Part shown: piece after piece, positions 5,884 to 9,278 of the stretch
Position numbering within the stretch: the first letter of the stretch is position 1
Layout: every line of letters starts with the position of its first letter
Source: Lachnospiraceae bacterium
GTDB lineage: Bacteria; Bacillota; Clostridia; Lachnospirales; Lachnospiraceae
Direction: 5' to 3'
Assembly: GCA_014804285.1 (NCBI GenBank)
Contig: JAAVAA010000073.1
Coordinates: forward strand, 4,544-13,821
Length of the DNA: 9,278 nucleotides
The notes under the pieces: model-generated
Database searches by the model: none
What the model was told of the DNA's origin: nothing
Seen by the model: the letters and a program-made list of their open reading frames with translations, nothing else
Position numbers and translations under genes: made by a program

Positions 5884-6402
5884 ATGAATCAAGAACGGGT
5901 TATTGATATGAAAGATATTATAGCAAGGTATAGAGAAAATTATATAGCACAGATGCGTAAAGATGTTGGGCATGCGCCTCTTATGGTAACAAGCTGCGGA
6001 GTTATCATCGAAAATGACAAAGGAGAAATATTGCTCCAAAAGCGGCGTGATAATGGATGTTGGGCGCTTCTTGGAGGTTCTATGGAAATTGGAGAGAAGT
6101 TCATAGAAGTGGTAAAAAGAGAGGTATTTGAAGAAGCCGGAATTGAGATAGGGGAACTGGCATTATTTGGTATTTATTCGGGAGAGGATAGAATTATCAC
6201 TTATCCAAATGGGGATATTTGTTGTGGGACAGGTATCATTTTTAAGACAACTGTGTATAGTGGGGAAATTCAAAATAATACGGAAGAAGCACTGGAACAT
6301 AGATTTTTTGGTAAGGCAGATCTACCTGATAATATTAACGAATATGATAAACGGATAATTATTGATTGGACGAAAGATTTTAAGCAAGTAATTGTTGATT
6401 AA
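5884..6402 (+). CDS. Nudix hydrolase
   Basis: This 172-residue cytoplasmic enzyme has a perfect Nudix box, GSMEIG-E-x7-REVFEEAGI (residues 65-87), matching Gx5Ex7REUxEExGU; the Glu residues bind the catalytic divalent metal. The family hydrolyses nucleoside diphosphates linked to another moiety (sugar, alcohol, nucleotide). The N-terminal helix DIIARYRENYIAQMRKDVGHAPLM followed by a CGVIIE strand is common in small Firmicutes Nudix proteins often labelled ADP-ribose or mutT-type phosphatases. Substrate cannot be read from sequence. The start is uncertain: the ATG at 5884 and the ATG at 5908 both lack a clear Shine-Dalgarno. The 49-bp gap to the methyltransferase has no terminator, so both are probably on one transcript. 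Confidence 0.92.
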   Translation: MNQERVIDMKDIIARYRENYIAQMRKDVGHAPLMVTSCGVIIENDKGEILLQKRRDNGCWALLGGSMEIGEKFIEVVKREVFEEAGIEIGELALFGIYSGEDRIITYPNGDICCGTGIIFKTTVYSGEIQNNTEEALEHRFFGKADLPDNINEYDKRIIIDWTKDFKQVIVD

Positions 6403-6451
6403 AGTCATCTATAATGATTTTTACAAATTGAGATTGAGGAAGGAAAAGAAA

Positions 6452-7228
6452 ATGAAATATATTGAGGAAAACAGTAAAATATGGGATAAGCGCGTTGAAA
6501 AAAATGATAAATGGTCTGTTCCTGTATCAAGTGAAGTAATTAGTCAGGCAAGAGAAGGAACGTGGAGTATTGTCCTGACACCTGTCAAACCTGTACCAAA
6601 AGATTGGTTTCCGGACAGTTTGGATGGTAAAAAAATTTTATGTCTGGCCAGCGGCGGAGGGCAGCAGGGACCTGTACTGGCAGCCCTGGGAGCTGATGTG
6701 ACAGTATTTGATAACAGTAAAAAACAATTGGAAAAGGACGAGTTCGTTGCAGACAGAGACAATCTCACAATTAAAACAGTTCAGGGAAATATGCAGGATT
6801 TATCTGTGTTTGAAGATGAAAGTTTCGACTGTATCATTCATCCATGGTCAAATGGCTACGTTGATGATGTAAGACCTGTGTGGAAAGAATGTGCAAGGGT
6901 ACTGAAGAAGAATGGTCTTCTGTTGGCAGGATTTGGAAATCCAATAGAGTATATTTTTGATGTTGGGAAATTAGAAAAGGGAATATTGAGTGTAGAAAAT
7001 ACGATACCCTACGCAGATATTGAACATATGGATAATCCGGAAACGAGGGCAGTTGTTGAAGAAGATGGATATATCTGGAGTCACACTTTGGAAGATCAGA
7101 TTCAGGGACAGATAGAAGCAGGATTTGCTATAATTGGTTTTTATGAGGACATTGGCGGAAGCGTGTTGAATAAATATATTAATTCTTCCATTGCCACGAA
7201 AGCAATCAAGATGAATTTGAATACATAA
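6452..7228 (+). CDS. Class I SAM-dependent methyltransferase
   Basis: The 258-residue Rossmann-fold protein has motif I KILCLASGGGQQGPVLAALG (61-80) for SAM, followed by the acidic strand end VTVFDNS (83-89) that contacts the SAM ribose. Motif post-I/II QGNMQDLSVFEDESFDCIIHP (111-131) and the late strand RVLKKNGLLLAGF (149-161) are also present, as expected for this family. The N-terminus NSKIWDKRV and the PVSSEVI segment resemble a common Firmicutes subfamily of uncharacterised small-molecule methyltransferases. Acceptor substrate is unknown. The ATG at 6452 follows GAGGAAGG with good spacing. An upstream ATG at 6392 overlaps the end of the Nudix gene and has no ribosome site. No terminator hairpin follows it. 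Confidence 0.92.
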   Translation: MKYIEENSKIWDKRVEKNDKWSVPVSSEVISQAREGTWSIVLTPVKPVPKDWFPDSLDGKKILCLASGGGQQGPVLAALGADVTVFDNSKKQLEKDEFVADRDNLTIKTVQGNMQDLSVFEDESFDCIIHPWSNGYVDDVRPVWKECARVLKKNGLLLAGFGNPIEYIFDVGKLEKGILSVENTIPYADIEHMDNPETRAVVEEDGYIWSHTLEDQIQGQIEAGFAIIGFYEDIGGSVLNKYINSSIATKAIKMNLNT

Positions 7229-7301
7229 AAAGCTAACGCCATGGATTACTAAATTTTCCTTTTACGATGTTATCAACTTAGATTTCATGAGGAGGGCATG
7301 T

Positions 7302-7991
7302 ATGAAGATACTCATATGCGATGATGAACCGCAGATATTATCGGGCATTGCAAAAAAGGTTTTGGAATGTCTGCCGGACAGCAACGTTCAGGTTTTCTCA
7401 TCAGGTCTGGAGCTTCTTCAATGTCTGGAAACAGAATCCTGCGATATCCTGTTGCTTGATATTGATATGCCGGAAATAACCGGATTGGAAATAGCCGGAC
7501 ATCTTGCACCAAGGGAGAAGCGGCCTCTCCTTTTGTTTGTGACAAGTCATGACGAGCTGGTCTACGACAGTTTTCAGTATCACCCCTTCGCCTTTATTCG
7601 AAAAAGCTATTTTGACGTTGAAATTATGGACGCTTTGGCAGACTGTTTGAAGGAACTGGAGCATAGGGAAAGACATTTTTGTTTTCGAACGGAAGGAAAC
7701 CGGGTATGTCTGTTTCTTTCGGATATTTTATACTTTGAAGCCGAAGGCAACTACCTGAAGCTTTTTTCAAAAACAGGGCAATATCGTTTCCGAAGCACAA
7801 TTACCTCTGTGGAAAACACATTAACGAACTGCGGTTTTATCCGAATCCACAAAGGATTTCTGGTTAATCAGGCGGCTGTCAGACTTTTTGGTTCAGAGAA
7901 AGCGGAGCTTTTTGACGGCACTATGCTTCCCGTCGGCAAAAGCTATACCAAAGCGGCAAGAGAACATTTTCTGAGGTATATGAGGACATGA
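7302..7991 (+). CDS. LytTR-family response regulator
   Basis: The 229-residue regulator has an N-terminal receiver domain (1-118) with acidic pocket D7/D8, phosphoacceptor D53 in LLLDIDMP, T81 and K101 in FIRKS. A LytTR DNA-binding domain (about 122-229) follows, with the typical DILYFEAEGNYLKLF (141-155) and FIRIHKGFLVN (179-189) segments. It would be phosphorylated by the adjacent kinase and bind DNA as an AgrA-type activator. The FIRKS motif in place of the usual KP is a form I recall from clostridial LytTR regulators. GGAGGG at 7291-7296 fixes the start at 7302; an ATG at 7287 would include the ribosome site. The gene overlaps the kinase by ATGA (7988-7991), so translation is probably coupled. 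I saw no clear LytTR half-site repeats upstream of it or of the ABC gene. Confidence 0.95.
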   Translation: MKILICDDEPQILSGIAKKVLECLPDSNVQVFSSGLELLQCLETESCDILLLDIDMPEITGLEIAGHLAPREKRPLLLFVTSHDELVYDSFQYHPFAFIRKSYFDVEIMDALADCLKELEHRERHFCFRTEGNRVCLFLSDILYFEAEGNYLKLFSKTGQYRFRSTITSVENTLTNCGFIRIHKGFLVNQAAVRLFGSEKAELFDGTMLPVGKSYTKAAREHFLRYMRT

Positions 7992-8710
7992 AAAACTATC
8001 GTCAACTACAGAAAGAACTGGCTGTGCAGGAGGAAAAAAACTTAAGCCTCATAGCCCAAAAATCTGAATTAGAGTATCAGCTTTCCGTGCAAAGTGAAGA
8101 AGTGGCATACTCCAGAAAACAGGAAAGCGACATCCGTTCTCTGCATCAAAGTGTGCGCCAGTTAAAGCATGATATGAAAAATCATCTCATGGTGCTTGCT
8201 TCTTATCTGAACAGCGGAGATTATGAAGCGGCAAAAGCATATACTTCGGAGATATTAGACAAGCTTAATTCGATGCACAGCTATATTGAAACCGGAAATT
8301 CTCTGTTAAACCATATTCTGAATGAGAAATTAGAGCTTGCAAGGAGTTACGGAATTTCTGTCAGGGCAGAAATTGAATCACTTTCCTTTTCCAGAATGCA
8401 TAGCATTGATTTTTCCGCATTACTTACCAATCTTCTGGATAATTCCATCGAAGCAAGCAAAAACGAACCGTTCGGGGAACTGCATCTTCACATATTTCAG
8501 GAACGGGGGTATGATGCAGTCAGTATTAAGAACAAAATCGGGAAATCGGTTTTAGAAGAAAATCCCGAGCTGCGCTCTACAAAGGAAGATAAAGAGCAGC
8601 ACGGAATCGGCATTACACAGATAAAAGAAATTGTCACCGCCTATGACGGTATCTATGATTTTTATGAGAAGGAAGGTTACTTCTGTTCCCGTGTGTTTAT
8701 CCCACAATAA
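7988..8710 (+). CDS. AgrC-type sensor histidine kinase lacking a membrane sensor
   Basis: This 240-residue protein begins with an amphipathic, Glu/Gln/Lys-rich stretch (1-58) that reads as a coiled coil. It continues with the AgrC-type phosphorylation helix RQLKHDMKNHL (H61 the acceptor), then a GHKL ATPase domain with N-box LLTNLLDNSIEAS (145-157) and G-box HGIGITQIKEIV (205-216). Members with this H-box normally carry five to seven N-terminal membrane helices and run to about 430 residues. Here there are none, and the start is fixed by overlap with the regulator, with an AGG-rich region near 7971-7976. It is therefore a soluble kinase whose signal must be cytoplasmic or passed on by another protein, perhaps the exporter next to it. 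It phosphorylates the LytTR regulator by inference from overlap. Confidence 0.93.
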   Translation: MKNYRQLQKELAVQEEKNLSLIAQKSELEYQLSVQSEEVAYSRKQESDIRSLHQSVRQLKHDMKNHLMVLASYLNSGDYEAAKAYTSEILDKLNSMHSYIETGNSLLNHILNEKLELARSYGISVRAEIESLSFSRMHSIDFSALLTNLLDNSIEASKNEPFGELHLHIFQERGYDAVSIKNKIGKSVLEENPELRSTKEDKEQHGIGITQIKEIVTAYDGIYDFYEKEGYFCSRVFIPQ

Positions 8711-8724
8711 ACGTCGTTTATCCC

Positions 8725-8760
8725 ATCCCCTTGCATTCATCAGATGCAAGGGGATATTTT
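8725..8760 (+). terminator. Intrinsic terminator or attenuator between the kinase and the ABC gene
   Basis: ATCCCCTTGCAT (8725-8736) and ATGCAAGGGGAT (8744-8755) are a perfect 12-bp inverted repeat with a 7-nt loop, followed by a short T-run (ATTTTG). The stem is strong but the U-tract is short, so read-through to the ABC gene 19 nt downstream is likely. It could set the ratio between regulator and transporter. Confidence 0.75.
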
Positions 8761-8778
8761 GTAAGTGAGGAAAGGTCT

Positions 8779-9278
8779 ATGATTATTTTTGAGAATGTTT
8801 GCAAGTTTATTTTGTCGGATGTGAATCTTCATATTCCCCAGGGAATCTCATTGGGGCTTATCGGTACTTCCGGCTCCGGTAAAACCACTTTTTTAAAGCT
8901 GGCATGCGGGCTGTTAAAGCCGGCAGCGGGAAGTGTTTACACCATGCGGCTTATCCCTTGGAAAAACCGTCGGAAATTAGGAAGCGTGACCGGATCTTTC
9001 TTTGCAGATATTCCGTTTTTCAGGGAAGAGGATACGGTGGAAAGCAATTTCAGGGATTTAAAAATAATCTATCGAATGCAGGATAATATTTTTGACAAAG
9101 AATATTATGCGCTTGCGGAGAGGTTGGGCTTTCGTTCCTTTGAAAAAGAATCGGTGAAGCAGCTTTCTCTCGGACAGAGACGCCGTGCTGAATTGGGGGC
9201 TCTTCTCCTGAGCCGTCCAAAGCTCATCCTGTTAGATGAGCCGACCGAAGGTCTGGATCAGACGGCAAGGGACAGTCT
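8779..9278 (+). CDS. ABC transporter ATP-binding protein, partial (ABC-2 exporter type)
   Basis: 166 codons are present before the window ends. Walker A is GTSGSGKT (29-36), the signature LSLGQRRRAEL spans 129-139, and Walker B LILLDEPTEGLD (149-160) contains D153, the likely catalytic E154 and the D-loop. The LSLGQR form of the signature and the segment between are like ATPases of ABC-2 type efflux systems (the group with VVFGQ..QLWWDLPV in the Q-loop). Here the Q-loop reads VTGSFFADIPFF, with Ser (S73) where Gln is expected. The H-loop and the permease are beyond the edge. The start is backed by AGGAAAGG at 8768-8775. Placement after a two-component system suggests regulated export, perhaps of a peptide or lipid, which is inference. 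Confidence 0.9.
   Translation, partial: MIIFENVCKFILSDVNLHIPQGISLGLIGTSGSGKTTFLKLACGLLKPAAGSVYTMRLIPWKNRRKLGSVTGSFFADIPFFREEDTVESNFRDLKIIYRMQDNIFDKEYYALAERLGFRSFEKESVKQLSLGQRRRAELGALLLSRPKLILLDEPTEGLDQTARDS

Noticed and set aside
5797..6039. N-terminal extension of the 80-aa minus-strand protein to an ATG at 6039
   Set aside because: It would overlap the Nudix gene antisense and reads as low-quality sequence. GGAGGT just before the ATG at 5796 fixes the shorter form.
8904..9086. Plus-strand ORF of 60 aa at the right end
   Set aside because: It is an out-of-frame shadow of the ABC ATPase, whose Walker A, signature and Walker B motifs lie in the other frame.

Overview
The window looks like the chromosome of a low-to-mid-GC Firmicute, most likely a Clostridia/Lachnospiraceae gut-type bacterium. 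The evidence is AT-rich spacers, strong AGGAGG-type ribosome sites, an IS4-family element, an AgrC/LytTR-type two-component system, and protein families (YcxB-like, Nudix, a Firmicutes-type methyltransferase) that are common in that group. This placement is inference; there is no rRNA or marker gene in the window.

Layout. Positions 1-479 (minus) hold the N-terminal part of an MTA/SAH-nucleosidase-like protein that runs off the left edge. Positions 603-902 and 2598-2731 are two halves of what looks like one highly structured noncoding RNA of about 434 nt. It has at least six long complementary stems, three of which reach across the gap. The gap is a complete insertion sequence at 903-2587, with 18-bp perfect inverted repeats, a 10-bp target duplication (AGCACTTAGT) and an apparently intact IS4-family DDE transposase on the minus strand. 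The element landed in the arm of one of the RNA's hairpins. Positions 2800-5557 carry two plus-strand genes of no assigned role: an acidic TPR-like protein and a 623-residue membrane protein with two YcxB-like units. A small charged helical protein (80 aa, minus) converges on the latter with a 4-nt overlap. Next come a Nudix hydrolase and a SAM-dependent methyltransferase (5884-7228, plus), probably co-transcribed. The right end (7302-9278, plus) is a LytTR response regulator, a membrane-less AgrC-type histidine kinase overlapping it by 4 nt, a terminator-like hairpin, and the start of an ABC transporter ATPase cut by the window edge.

How the parts work together. The last three genes form a plausible signalling/export module: kinase and regulator controlling a neighbouring ABC-2 type exporter. 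The kinase has no membrane sensor, so its signal must be cytoplasmic or relayed by a partner. The IS and the split RNA are the most unusual part of the window. The RNA resembles in size and complexity the large ornate RNAs of Firmicutes (ROOL, OLE and similar), but I could not match it to a named family.
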